From positions 1-64,000 of the forward strand of contig DDUM01000028.1 in assembly GCA_002344795.1 (NCBI GenBank): DNA of 64,000 bases, given 5' to 3'. Position 1 is the stretch's first letter, and each line of letters starts with the position of its first letter. Source of the stretch: Flammeovirgaceae bacterium UBA2338. GTDB lineage: Bacteria > Bacteroidota > Bacteroidia > Cytophagales > Cyclobacteriaceae. Shown here piece after piece: positions 8,802-17,363 of this stretch. A program made the position numbers and the translations under genes. A model generated the notes under the pieces. It was given only the letters and a program-made list of their open reading frames with translations, was not told the DNA's origin and searched no databases.

Positions 8802-10241
8802 TCAGAGCGAAACCAGATTTTCAATAAACTTTTCATCCATCCTTATCATCATAGTAGGCGCATAGTAGGGAACTTTAGTGGTCTGCAACTTTGGAATTAA
8901 TGAAGCAATCTTCTTTTGTTTGTCCTTCTTAGACTCACTCACCGCTATTTTTAAAATCTTAATAAAGAGAAGAATATTTTCGCAGGAATGTTTTCCAAAC
9001 AGTCTGATCTGACGTTGTATACTATTTGCCAGCTGATTGAACAGTTCAAAATCATTAAGCATACAATACTGCAATGCAAGTATAGTTTTCACTTCCATTT
9101 GAGCAAATGGATATTTCTTTAAACTTACTTCGTTTAACAGGCCGTTAATAATTTTCGCTGCTTCATCATACTTTCCAACATAGTAACTGGACAATGCCCT
9201 GTACATCACATACACGGTATGTCTTGGCACGTCCAAAGGATCCGGCTCCAGATCAATAAATAAGCTCTCATTTTCCTCATATAGTTCTTTCTCTATTCCG
9301 AGTCTCAAGCTTCTCTCCATTTTTGAAATAAGTACCTGAGCTGAGAAAGTATAGTGAGGGTAATTCACCAACAAATTGGCAATAGCGTCATTTACCTCTT
9401 CAAAATACTTTTCTGCCTGCCTGTAAACTTTATAGTGATTATAATACTCCAATTTCAAAAACTCGAAGACAAGATTGAGATGGAAGTAAAGTGGGTCAAG
9501 GTTATAATTATCAAAAATTTTCTGAACGTGATCAAAGATGTCTTCGATGGACTCCCCTTCCATTGTATCATCAGGTTCTACAAATAACCGGTGATGAATA
9601 AGCATGCAGCTTTGATACACATAGAGTCGATGAGATTCGTACAAATGAGCTACATTTTGCATTTCCTTCATAAGAAGAACAAGTCCCATTTTTTCGTTCT
9701 CATCTGCGGATAACAAATAGCTACCGTATTTCTTAAAATATTCTGCCAGTAAATCCTCTGCTTTATCCACAGCCAGCATATAGGCAACGTGGCGATTGTA
9801 CAATTGTGAGTAAGTGAAATGATCCGGGGTATTAATATGAATCTTTTTGAGCGACTTATACACTACGGTAAGCTCATTGGCCAGGTCGTAGTCAATAAGC
9901 TCTTTCTCTAATTTCTTAAGTGTAGCGATGGAAATGGTTCTTTTCTTGGTAAAAAGCACCTCGTTGAGATTGGCTACTTTACGCAAAATGTCAGTTCTGG
10001 GGCTCTCCATTTGCTCCAGCAGGTGCTCCTCTATCTTTTGATTTAGCCTGGATCGAAGGGTATAATACGCATTGGCATTTACCTCCAGCTCCACCATTAT
10101 CTTACTATCCGACAATTGCCTGTCCCGAAGTGCCTTTAACAAATAAGCGGATTTTTCTGCATTGCTTTCTATCAAAGAATCATGGATGGCTTTAAAGTCT
10201 TTCTCTGAAAGTTGCTTAACAATATTCTTGAGTTTTGCCAT
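8802..10241 (-). CDS. Conserved hypothetical helical protein, 479 aa
   Basis: I do not recognise a named family. The protein is cytoplasmic (no signal peptide or membrane segment), acidic-basic mixed and apparently all-helical, with leucine- and tyrosine-rich amphipathic segments resembling TPR-like helical repeats between about 120 and 450. The N-terminus (KQLSEKDFKAIHDSL, NANAYYTLRSRLNQKIEE) could form a helical domain with a helix-turn-helix character. The ATG at 10241 is well placed and the reading frame is clean for 1440 bases, so it is a real gene. Its nearest upstream neighbour is tRNA-Ala on the same strand. Confidence 0.75.
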   Translation of the reverse strand: MAKLKNIVKQLSEKDFKAIHDSLIESNAEKSAYLLKALRDRQLSDSKIMVELEVNANAYYTLRSRLNQKIEEHLLEQMESPRTDILRKVANLNEVLFTKKRTISIATLKKLEKELIDYDLANELTVVYKSLKKIHINTPDHFTYSQLYNRHVAYMLAVDKAEDLLAEYFKKYGSYLLSADENEKMGLVLLMKEMQNVAHLYESHRLYVYQSCMLIHHRLFVEPDDTMEGESIEDIFDHVQKIFDNYNLDPLYFHLNLVFEFLKLEYYNHYKVYRQAEKYFEEVNDAIANLLVNYPHYTFSAQVLISKMERSLRLGIEKELYEENESLFIDLEPDPLDVPRHTVYVMYRALSSYYVGKYDEAAKIINGLLNEVSLKKYPFAQMEVKTILALQYCMLNDFELFNQLANSIQRQIRLFGKHSCENILLFIKILKIAVSESKKDKQKKIASLIPKLQTTKVPYYAPTMMIRMDEKFIENLVSL

Positions 10242-10430
10242 TTGGGATAGTATCTAAACCGAAAAGTTACAAAAATTATAAAAGAGTACAAGGAAGTAGG
10301 CTTTTCTAAAACTTCTGCAAGATATCGAGATCAAACACCAATCAGCAAATTTGTCAAACCCGGAAGAATCGAATTTACAATTTCAGAGTAAACTGAAGGG
10401 TAAAAAGGCAAGTTTATGTCCCCTGGCCAA

Positions 10431-10461
10431 ACCTGATCCACTTTTAAGATGTAGATCAGGT
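10431..10461. other. Stem-loop in the gap between tRNA-Ala and the hypothetical gene
   Basis: ACCTGATC (10431-10438) and GATCAGGT (10454-10461) form an 8-bp stem with a 15-base loop, followed on the + strand by GTTTTATGG. It could terminate transcription on the + strand, where no gene is present, or attenuate read-through. The rest of this 280-base gap shows nothing recognisable. Confidence 0.3.
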
Positions 10462-10521
10462 GTTTTATGGAGAATACCAAAGCCAGTCAAACGACTGATG
10501 TCTCCCTTTATGAGGAAATAG

Positions 10522-10595
10522 TGGAGAATATCGGAGTCGAACCGATGACCTCTTCCATGCCATGGAAGCGCTCTAGCCAGCTGAGCTAATCCCCC
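10522..10595 (-). tRNA. tRNA-Ala (anticodon GGC)
   Basis: Read on the minus strand, the 74-base sequence folds into a standard cloverleaf: acceptor GGGGGAT with ATTCTCC, D-arm GCTC/GAGC, anticodon stem CTTCC/GGAAG with loop ATGGCAT, and T-arm with GGTTCGACTCC. The anticodon GGC decodes GCC/GCU alanine codons, and the G3-U70 pair, the main alanine identity element, is present. CCA is not encoded. Confidence 0.97.
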
Positions 10596-10650
10596 TGAAT
10601 TAACTGCAAATATATTTTAATTTACCAACCTGGCAAATGTAGAGATAAGC

Positions 10651-11370
10651 TCAGCTCCCACCCAGTAATTGATTTTTATCGACCCATTCCTTAAAGCTTT
10701 TTTTGTAAGAATCACTTATGGGTACACGCACTGTCCCAATTTGAACTTCACTCCTATGTATGGCACTAATTGCGTTAAGCGAAACTATAAAAGAATTATG
10801 AACCCGGATAAATTGTTCTGGAGGAAGCTGCTCCTCCAGTGTTTTCAACCGTTGTAAGCTCACGATCTTCTGTTGTTTGGTATGGATGGTCACGTAGTCT
10901 TTCAGTCCTTCCACATACAGAATATCATCCAAAATAACTTTAACTAATTTGGTTCCATCTTTTACGAAAACAAAAGAAGGTGATTCTTCTACAGGCGAAA
11001 CAGGCACTTCCTTATTAGACAAGCGTTGATTCACCTTTTCGAGTCCTTTTAAAAAACGTTCGAAAGTGACTGGCTTTAGTAAATAGTCGACCACATCCAG
11101 ATCATAACTTTCCAATGCATACTCAGAGTAAGCTGTTGTGAGAATAACCATCGGCTTTTTGTGAAGTGCCTTTAGCATATTAATTCCTGTAAGCTCAGGC
11201 ATTTGAATATCCAACAAAAGCAAATCGATATCATTTTCCCTAAGCATGCTCATGGCAGTGATTCCATTCCCTGCTGTACCTACTAAATTGAGGTAAGGGA
11301 TTTTCTTGACATAATCACTCAATAGGTTTCGAGCGAGAGGCTCATCATCAACAATTAAACAATTAATCAT
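10651..11370 (-). CDS. LytTR-family response regulator (LytR/AlgR type)
   Basis: A 239-residue cytoplasmic transcription factor. The receiver domain (1-118) has the acidic DDE near residue 8 and the phospho-acceptor Asp54 in LLLLDIQMPE. The LytTR DNA-binding domain spans about residues 137-236, with the family motifs FVKDGTKLVKV, YVEGLKDYVTIHT and FIRVHNSFIVSL. Its start overlaps the stop of the upstream histidine kinase gene by one base (TGATG), so the two are translationally coupled and form a two-component system. The divergently transcribed TonB-dependent receptor nearby is a plausible but unproven target. Confidence 0.95.
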   Translation of the reverse strand: MINCLIVDDEPLARNLLSDYVKKIPYLNLVGTAGNGITAMSMLRENDIDLLLLDIQMPELTGINMLKALHKKPMVILTTAYSEYALESYDLDVVDYLLKPVTFERFLKGLEKVNQRLSNKEVPVSPVEESPSFVFVKDGTKLVKVILDDILYVEGLKDYVTIHTKQQKIVSLQRLKTLEEQLPPEQFIRVHNSFIVSLNAISAIHRSEVQIGTVRVPISDSYKKSFKEWVDKNQLLGGS

Positions 11371-12425
11371 CAGATTAAATTGAGTTTTAATTGAACGAAA
11401 TAACTATCCTTTAAATCTTTTACCTGAAGTTCATGATCGTTGGGGTAACTCAACTCAAGCCTTCTTTTAATGTTGGATAAGCCAATTCCAGACTTTCCCT
11501 CCTCCTTTTGTAAGTGTACTTTACTGTTTTCGACAGTATAGGTACATTCTTTACCATTCACTTCTATCAATACTTTTACCCAGCAATCATCCTTTGCATT
11601 GCTCACTCCGTGTTTGAAAGCGTTTTCAAGAAAGGCAATAAAAATCAGGGGTGCAATTTGACGATCATCAAGATTCCCCTTTACCTCAAATTCAATCGGA
11701 ATTTCATCGTTTAACCTCAATCTTTCCAAACTCACATAATTTTTCATGTATTCAATTTCTTTGCTCAACAACACCTTAGAGTGATTGGAGTCATAAATCA
11801 TGTACCTCATCATTTTGGAGAGCTTATCGATTACCTCCGTGGTATTGTCAGATTTTGAATAAGCGAGATAATACAGATTATTAAGTGTATTGAAGAGGAA
11901 GTGAGGGTTAATTTGAGCTTTTAAGAAATTAAGTTCTGCAATCAATTTTTCGTGCTCTATTTCTTTTCGCTTGGCATCAAGTTCAAACCAATCCTGAGCA
12001 AAACGAAGCATCCCCACAAAGATCACAATAAATAAATTACTGGTAACCACCTGTACCACAAACCGGGTGCTATCCATATAACTTGTTTTGAAATACAACA
12101 AATCAAATAGGTAGCGGTTTAATTCGATGCGTATGACAATGATTATGGTAAAAAGCAATCCGAACTTGATCAGGTATCCTAAAATCTTCTTCCGCTCCAG
12201 CAACTGCGGCAGCAGGTAGAAATAGTTGATGTACGAAATAATTGCAGCAAAAATAACGTGAGTGAAAACTGTAATAAGTATTCGGTTCCATTCAAGTTCC
12301 TCCCCTCGCTGGTAGGAGCTTACCTGATATAAAAAGAAAGAAAGGTATACACTCCAAAAAGAGAGATGTAAGAGCAACACCCTTTGTCGACTGGCTTTCA
12401 ACGTCATTTCATTTGTTTTAACCAT
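11370..12425 (-). CDS. LytS-type sensor histidine kinase (His_kinase family)
   Basis: A 351-residue membrane kinase with four predicted transmembrane helices (about residues 16-36, 50-72, 82-102 and 122-142), a short coiled linker, and a His_kinase/HATPase_c catalytic region. The phospho-accepting histidine lies in AQINPHFLFNTLNNLYY, near residue 175. ATP-binding elements include PLIFIAFLENAFKHG (N box) and GKSGIGLSNIKRRLEL (G box). The chosen start is the ATG at 12425; a TTG precedes it, and an exact -7 promoter match (TACCTTTG) overlaps it, so a shorter product from the ATG at 12407 is possible. It lacks a recognisable extracellular sensor domain. Confidence 0.93.
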   Translation of the reverse strand: MVKTNEMTLKASRQRVLLLHLSFWSVYLSFFLYQVSSYQRGEELEWNRILITVFTHVIFAAIISYINYFYLLPQLLERKKILGYLIKFGLLFTIIIVIRIELNRYLFDLLYFKTSYMDSTRFVVQVVTSNLFIVIFVGMLRFAQDWFELDAKRKEIEHEKLIAELNFLKAQINPHFLFNTLNNLYYLAYSKSDNTTEVIDKLSKMMRYMIYDSNHSKVLLSKEIEYMKNYVSLERLRLNDEIPIEFEVKGNLDDRQIAPLIFIAFLENAFKHGVSNAKDDCWVKVLIEVNGKECTYTVENSKVHLQKEEGKSGIGLSNIKRRLELSYPNDHELQVKDLKDSYFVQLKLNLI

Positions 12426-12521
12426 CAAAGGTAGTCCATCCTTTAATTGGCAAATACCACCATAACTTCTTTTCTACCATTGGACACCCCAACTCGACAA
12501 CTACTCGATTTTGAAGGATAT

Positions 12522-12529
12522 TAGCTTTG
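12522..12529 (+). promoter_or_regulatory. -7 promoter element upstream of the TonB-dependent receptor
   Basis: TAGCTTTG is an exact match to TAnnTTTG on the + strand, 114 bases before the receptor ATG. It lies in the 215-base gap between the LytS/LytTR operon and the receptor, which must contain both divergent promoters. The implied leader of about 107 bases is long enough for regulation. No -33 TTG at standard spacing was seen. Confidence 0.4.
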
Positions 12530-12643
12530 TTGGAGAAATAGGGCCAAAAGTCTAAGAATATGGGGTAACCATCTAATAGCCTCTTTTATGGCGTAACTAT
12601 TATTCAAATTTGCAGTTAAAATCAGCATATCATCTTTATATCA

Positions 12644-15514
12644 ATGAAACGACTACTTTTAATTGGCTTTAGCATAACCTTGTTTAACCTGGCCATTGGC
12701 CAAACAACAGGAAATGGAAAACTCTCAGGTACTATTACCGACCCTACCACCGACCAGCCCGTGGAGTATGCTACCATCGCAATAATTGATCCTTCTACCA
12801 ACAAGCCCATTAATGGAACTGTCGCTGACGGCAAAGGAAAATTCGTGGTGAAGGGCATCCCCAACGGAAAGTTCAATGTGGCTATTTCATTTATTGGCTT
12901 TGAAACGATTAATAGAAGCATAGAGGTGAGTGATCGAAATAATGATATTGACCTGGGGAAAATTGCTTTAAGTCCTTCGGTTCAAATGCTCAGCGAGATT
13001 ACGGTCGAAGGTGAGAAATCATTGATCGAAGAGCGGGTAGATCGTACGATCTATAACGCAGAAAATGACATCACCTCCAAAGGGGGCGATGCATCCGATG
13101 TACTCAGGCGCGTTCCCAATCTTTCAGTTGATCTGGACGGCAACATATCCATTCGGGGAAGTGAGAACATAAGGGTGTTAATTAATAACAGGCCTTCCAC
13201 CATTACTGCGGGCAGCATAGCAGATGCATTAAAACAAATTCCGGCAGATGAGATTAAGTCCGTAGAAGTGATCACCTCGCCTTCTGCAAAATATGATGCC
13301 GAAGGAACCACAGGCATCATCAACATCATCACAAAGAAAACAGTACTGGAAGGTGCAACTATGAACGTGAACAGCAGTTTTGGAAATAGAGGCTCTAACC
13401 TGGGTTTACGAGGTGGTTACAAAAAAGGAAAAGTTGGCCTTTCACTGGGAGGCTGGGGAAGGTATGGATATAACTCGCTTGGTAGTTTTGAAAATATACA
13501 AATCACTAACCCAGGCCAATTAAATGAGATCACTAACCTCCAGAGTGCGGACACAAGAAGTAATTACCTGAGAGCCCGTTACACCCTAGGGTTCGATTAT
13601 GACCTAAATAAAAATAATTACTTTACCACATCCATTCAATTTGGGGCGCGTGGATCGAAGGATTATCAAGATAGATTATTCACAGAAACACTTAGAGATG
13701 GAAATCCAATTGCAACAAGCCTGAAGGATGTGTTTTCTGACAACAGCTCCAACTCCATTGATGTGAATTTTAACTACACTCATCTTTACCCTCAAAAAGA
13801 TAAGGAGCTAAGCATATTGGGACTTTATAGCAACGATGACGGCACCAATGATTTTGAAAATAAAATACTGAATGAGAATGATTTCTCCATTGTTAGTCGT
13901 ATCAAAAATATTAATGGCAGCACCAATGAAGAATATGCCATTCAAACCGATTTTCAAACACCCATTGGAGATAACCAATTGGTAGAAATTGGTGGAAAGC
14001 AAACTATAAGAAAAGCATTGAGTGACTATCAATACTTCAATGCTATGGGCACTGGCGCTTATATCATCAACACAGATGCGAACCTTTCCAATGCATTTAA
14101 TTACAGACAAGATGTAAGCGCAGGTTATCTCTCCTACACCCTTAACCTTAGCAAATACTCTTTCAAAGCAGGTGGTCGCTATGAGTACACTTCCATCAAC
14201 GCTTTCTTTCAGGATGAAGTGGACATTTCAATTCCCTCTTATGGTGTGTTTGTTCCCAGTATTAACCTCGGAAGAAAATTCAAAAACAATAATATGTTAA
14301 AAGCGGCCTTCAACAGAAGAATACAACGACCTTCCATTCGTCTTCTCAATCCAAACATTCAAGCATCCAACCCACTCAATATATCAATAGGCAACCCAGC
14401 CCTTGATCCAGAGTACACAGATAATTATGAACTTGGATACAGCACTTCTTTTAAAGGAGCTAATCTTAGCTTCACAGGATTTATGCGTAACACCAACAAC
14501 TCCATACAGAGAGTAAGTGACATCATTGGTGACACAATTAGAACTACCTATTTAAACATTGGCGATGAAAAGGCATATGGAATGAGCTTAAACGCTAACC
14601 TCATATTAAATGACAAAATATCCATCAATGCAGGCAGTGAATTGTATTATCTTACTTTAAGTAACAATGTGGCAGATCCAATTTATAGTGCAAAAAATGA
14701 AGGATGGGTTGTTAGCGGAAGATTATTTGGTAGTTATAAACTAACAGATACGTGGAGTTTGCAGGGATTTGGTTTCATTCATGGTAGCCGCGTGCAACTG
14801 CAAGGAACCCGTGGCGGATACAGGATGTATTCACTAGGAATAAACAAAGATCTGCCCAACAAAAGGGGAAGCATTGGATTCGGTGCTGATAACTTTTTTG
14901 GCAACAGCATTACCATCAAGAGTGAAACCATTTCACCTATCATCAATCAGCAAAGCACCTCAGTAAGACAAAACTTGAACTTTAAAGTCAACGTAAATCT
15001 TAGGTTTGGAAAAATCGATGGCAATGCACGCACTTCTTCCCCAAGAAGAAGCCGCAGGACCATTACCAGCGATGATTTAAAGGATGCAGACAGCGGAGGA
15101 GGTCAGGACAGTGGTGCAGAACAACCTCAAACCAACTTTTCGCCCGGGCAGAGGGGAAGCACCCCATCGAAAGCAATAGAAGTGAAATCTGACCCAACGA
15201 TAGAAACTAACCCTGTAGGTATTTGGTCTTATACCATTGAATCTCCTCAAGGAGGAGATGGAACAATCACACTGACCAGAGAAGGTGACAACTACTCAGG
15301 AACTATCGTTAACAGTAGAAATAACCAGGAGACACCTTTGAAAAATGTAAAGCTTGAAGGTAATGGATTGTCCTTTGACTATGAAGCAGCCTTTGGCCCA
15401 AATACTAACAATGTCAGTGTACAACTGGTGATCAAAGACAATTCTTTTGAAGGAAGCATGACAATCGGGCAGCTAGGTAGTTTTCCAATAAAAGGCAGCA
15501 AAACAGATAAGTAG
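12644..15514 (+). CDS. TonB-dependent receptor-like outer-membrane beta-barrel with an extra C-terminal domain
   Basis: A 956-residue outer-membrane protein. Residues 1-20 are a signal peptide (ending AIGQ). Then come a carboxypeptidase-regulatory-like beta-sandwich (about 25-110, GKLSGTITDPTTDQPVEYATI), a plug domain (about 115-230, with LRRVPNLSVDLDGNISIRG) and a large barrel of the OMP_b-brl_3 type up to about residue 790 (VNLRFGK). A basic/acidic linker (RRSRRTITSDDLKDAD) follows, then an additional beta-rich domain at 856-956 (NPVGIWSYTIESPQGG...), which is unusual after a barrel. The N-terminal CarboxypepD_reg-like domain is often seen in receptors that take up organic ligands, but the substrate cannot be told. 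It is divergent from LytS/LytTR genes. Confidence 0.92.
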   Translation: MKRLLLIGFSITLFNLAIGQTTGNGKLSGTITDPTTDQPVEYATIAIIDPSTNKPINGTVADGKGKFVVKGIPNGKFNVAISFIGFETINRSIEVSDRNNDIDLGKIALSPSVQMLSEITVEGEKSLIEERVDRTIYNAENDITSKGGDASDVLRRVPNLSVDLDGNISIRGSENIRVLINNRPSTITAGSIADALKQIPADEIKSVEVITSPSAKYDAEGTTGIINIITKKTVLEGATMNVNSSFGNRGSNLGLRGGYKKGKVGLSLGGWGRYGYNSLGSFENIQITNPGQLNEITNLQSADTRSNYLRARYTLGFDYDLNKNNYFTTSIQFGARGSKDYQDRLFTETLRDGNPIATSLKDVFSDNSSNSIDVNFNYTHLYPQKDKELSILGLYSNDDGTNDFENKILNENDFSIVSRIKNINGSTNEEYAIQTDFQTPIGDNQLVEIGGKQTIRKALSDYQYFNAMGTGAYIINTDANLSNAFNYRQDVSAGYLSYTLNLSKYSFKAGGRYEYTSINAFFQDEVDISIPSYGVFVPSINLGRKFKNNNMLKAAFNRRIQRPSIRLLNPNIQASNPLNISIGNPALDPEYTDNYELGYSTSFKGANLSFTGFMRNTNNSIQRVSDIIGDTIRTTYLNIGDEKAYGMSLNANLILNDKISINAGSELYYLTLSNNVADPIYSAKNEGWVVSGRLFGSYKLTDTWSLQGFGFIHGSRVQLQGTRGGYRMYSLGINKDLPNKRGSIGFGADNFFGNSITIKSETISPIINQQSTSVRQNLNFKVNVNLRFGKIDGNARTSSPRRSRRTITSDDLKDADSGGGQDSGAEQPQTNFSPGQRGSTPSKAIEVKSDPTIETNPVGIWSYTIESPQGGDGTITLTREGDNYSGTIVNSRNNQETPLKNVKLEGNGLSFDYEAAFGPNTNNVSVQLVIKDNSFEGSMTIGQLGSFPIKGSKTDK

Positions 15515-15579
15515 TTTATTGCTAAAACAAAGTAAACTCAGTTAGTTATCTGACCCTTATCATATTTTCCAGTGACTTT

Positions 15580-15616
15580 TAGTTCTATTTTTGGAGTATA
15601 TCCAAAAATAGAACTA
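15580..15616. promoter_or_regulatory. Perfect 16-bp palindrome containing a -7 promoter element at the start of the universal stress gene
   Basis: TAGTTCTATTTTTGGA (15580-15595) and its exact reverse complement (15601-15616) are separated by five bases, GTATA. The right arm ends on the first base of the ATG. The left arm contains TATTTTTG (15586-15593), an exact TAnnTTTG -7 element. The arrangement suits an operator overlapping the promoter, or an mRNA hairpin that hides the ribosome-binding region. Confidence 0.7.
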
Positions 15617-16446
15617 TGAAGTCCATACTCGTCCCTACAGACTTTTCACTAAACGCCAATACAGCCATTGACTATGCCTGTGAGTTGGCCAGGTCGCTTG
15701 GCGCTGAAGTTACTGTTCTGAATATCCATACACCCGCTATTACGCAATATGACGTGGCCAGTGTAATCGTTAAAAACGAATTGGATCGCGCAAAAGAGAT
15801 TGCTGAGGAAAAACTAGGTGAAATATCAAAAATGATTCAGCAACAATATCAGATCACTTGCAAAACGAGATTTAAAGTAGGGGGTGTTGTTGATTCTATT
15901 GAAGACATGATCGAGAAAGAAGAAGCTGACTTCGTGATTATGGGAACACGAGGTGCGAGCGGACTGGGCAAAATTCTCTTTGGAAGCAATACAGCACGTG
16001 TAATCGAAAAAGTGGATTGCCCGGTTCTTGCCATACCTGAGGGTTGCACATTTCAAAACCCCAAGAGGATTGTATATGCGACAGATTTTAATAATGCAGA
16101 GTTGAATCACCTTGATAAACTGGTTGCTGTTGCCCAATCATTCAATTCAGAATTAATGATGGTGCACATTACAACCGATAAAGAGGCATTGCAATCGGAA
16201 GAAATGCTAAAGAGAAATTTTGCGAGGAAAGTTAGTGAACTCACAGACTATAACGCTATCACTTACTTTGCTAAGTACGAAGAGAATATTGTTAGAGCTC
16301 TTGACTCCTTTACACAACAGGTACGTGCTGATTGGATAGCTATGCTTACACACAATAGGTCAGGGTTTGAAAAATTCTATAACCCGAGCCTGACAAAAAA
16401 AATGGCGTATCAAACTAAAATCCCGTTGCTGGCTATTAAGAATTAG
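15616..16446 (+). CDS. Tandem-domain universal stress protein (UspA family)
   Basis: A 276-residue cytoplasmic protein with two Usp domains. The first (1-143) carries the ATP-binding signature GTRGASGLGKILFGS...ARVIEKVDCPVLAIP; the second (about 150-276) is degenerate and ends with TKKMAYQTKIPLLAIKN. Such tandem Usp proteins bind ATP through the first domain and respond to stress or growth arrest. The start ATG lies on the edge of a perfect palindrome. The stop overlaps the stop of convergent cutC by four bases. Confidence 0.93.
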   Translation: MKSILVPTDFSLNANTAIDYACELARSLGAEVTVLNIHTPAITQYDVASVIVKNELDRAKEIAEEKLGEISKMIQQQYQITCKTRFKVGGVVDSIEDMIEKEEADFVIMGTRGASGLGKILFGSNTARVIEKVDCPVLAIPEGCTFQNPKRIVYATDFNNAELNHLDKLVAVAQSFNSELMMVHITTDKEALQSEEMLKRNFARKVSELTDYNAITYFAKYEENIVRALDSFTQQVRADWIAMLTHNRSGFEKFYNPSLTKKMAYQTKIPLLAIKN

Positions 16447-17183
16447 GCTTTTTCAGCCAAGGTTCTGATGAGCTTAACCCGCTCAGGATCAACAGTACGG
16501 TATTTATACTCAGCACCAGCATCCTCACCCATAGAAGTTATATGTGGGTTTTTGTATTGCATTACACTGTCATTGAATGTTGTTGCTGAAAAGTGAATCT
16601 CTTTCACTTCAGTCGTCTTTACAATTTCGCTCACTGTATTTTCGTTGACCCCTGAACCTGCCATGATAGCAATTCGACCCTCTGCTTTTTTTACCAGTTC
16701 AGCAATTAATCCGATACCTTCTATCGCCTTAGGTCGTTGACCTGAGGTAAGAATTCTATTAAAGCCCACTTCGATACAATCTTCTAAAGCTTCAAATGGA
16801 TCCCTCGTCATGTCAAATGCACGATGACACGTAACCTTTAGCGGCCGGGCTTTGGCAATCAACTCTTTGCATCTCTTTTTATCAATACGGCCGTCCTCCG
16901 TAAGTATTCCAAAGACCAAACCATCCACACTTAAACGTTGGCACTGTGAAAGATCGCGTTTCATAATATGGAATTCATAATTATTATAACAGAAGTCACC
17001 GCCACGAGGGCGCAGCATGACAAACACATCCATGCTGATGTTTTGACGCACCTGTTCAATCACTCCAAAAGAAGGAGTGGTTCCTCCCTCTGCAGGATTG
17101 TCGCAAAGCTCAATACGGTCAGCTCCTCCCTCCTGTGCCCTAAGGGCAGAATCGATATTATAAACAACTACCTCGCAAGTCAT
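16443..17183 (-). CDS. cutC: CutC family protein (copper homeostasis TIM barrel)
   Basis: A 246-residue TIM-barrel protein that is full length for the family. Diagnostic segments are EVVVYNIDSALRAQEGGADRIELCDNPAEGGTTPS at the start, MLRPRGGDF, and VTCHRAFD in the middle, with MAGSGVNENTV near the end. CutC is cytoplasmic and was originally linked to copper tolerance; its biochemical activity is unsettled. It is well away from the copper island at 32-45 kb. The 179 bases upstream are filled by a long inverted repeat. Confidence 0.95.
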   Translation of the reverse strand: MTCEVVVYNIDSALRAQEGGADRIELCDNPAEGGTTPSFGVIEQVRQNISMDVFVMLRPRGGDFCYNNYEFHIMKRDLSQCQRLSVDGLVFGILTEDGRIDKKRCKELIAKARPLKVTCHRAFDMTRDPFEALEDCIEVGFNRILTSGQRPKAIEGIGLIAELVKKAEGRIAIMAGSGVNENTVSEIVKTTEVKEIHFSATTFNDSVMQYKNPHITSMGEDAGAEYKYRTVDPERVKLIRTLAEKA

Positions 17184-17184
17184 T

Positions 17185-17363
17185 GTCAGAACCTTTGATA
17201 CACACTGATTTTATGATTTCTATGATAATTGCGAAATTTAGTAATTCTATGATCAAAGGAAGTATACAAATACAGAGACATCACAGAAAAGGTGATCGGT
17301 TGCGCAATGAAAGTTCATAATATCAGCGAGATCAATTCATCAGTGTGGATCAGCGGTTCTGAC
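17185..17363. repeat. MITE-like intergenic inverted repeat, 25-bp arms
   Basis: Left arm 17185-17209 and right arm 17339-17363 are inverted copies of one another with 22 of 25 positions matching (GTCAGAACC, TGAT, CACACTGAT conserved). About 130 bases separate them. The element exactly fills the space between the cutC start and the end of the next gene, and the right arm touches that gene's stop codon. No coding sequence is visible inside it. Confidence 0.6.

Noticed and set aside
10468..10530. A 9-base duplication of the tRNA-Ala 3' end (TGGAGAATA at 10468 and 10522) as an attachment site
   Set aside because: It is too short, only 54 bases apart, and no integrase gene or element lies between the copies.
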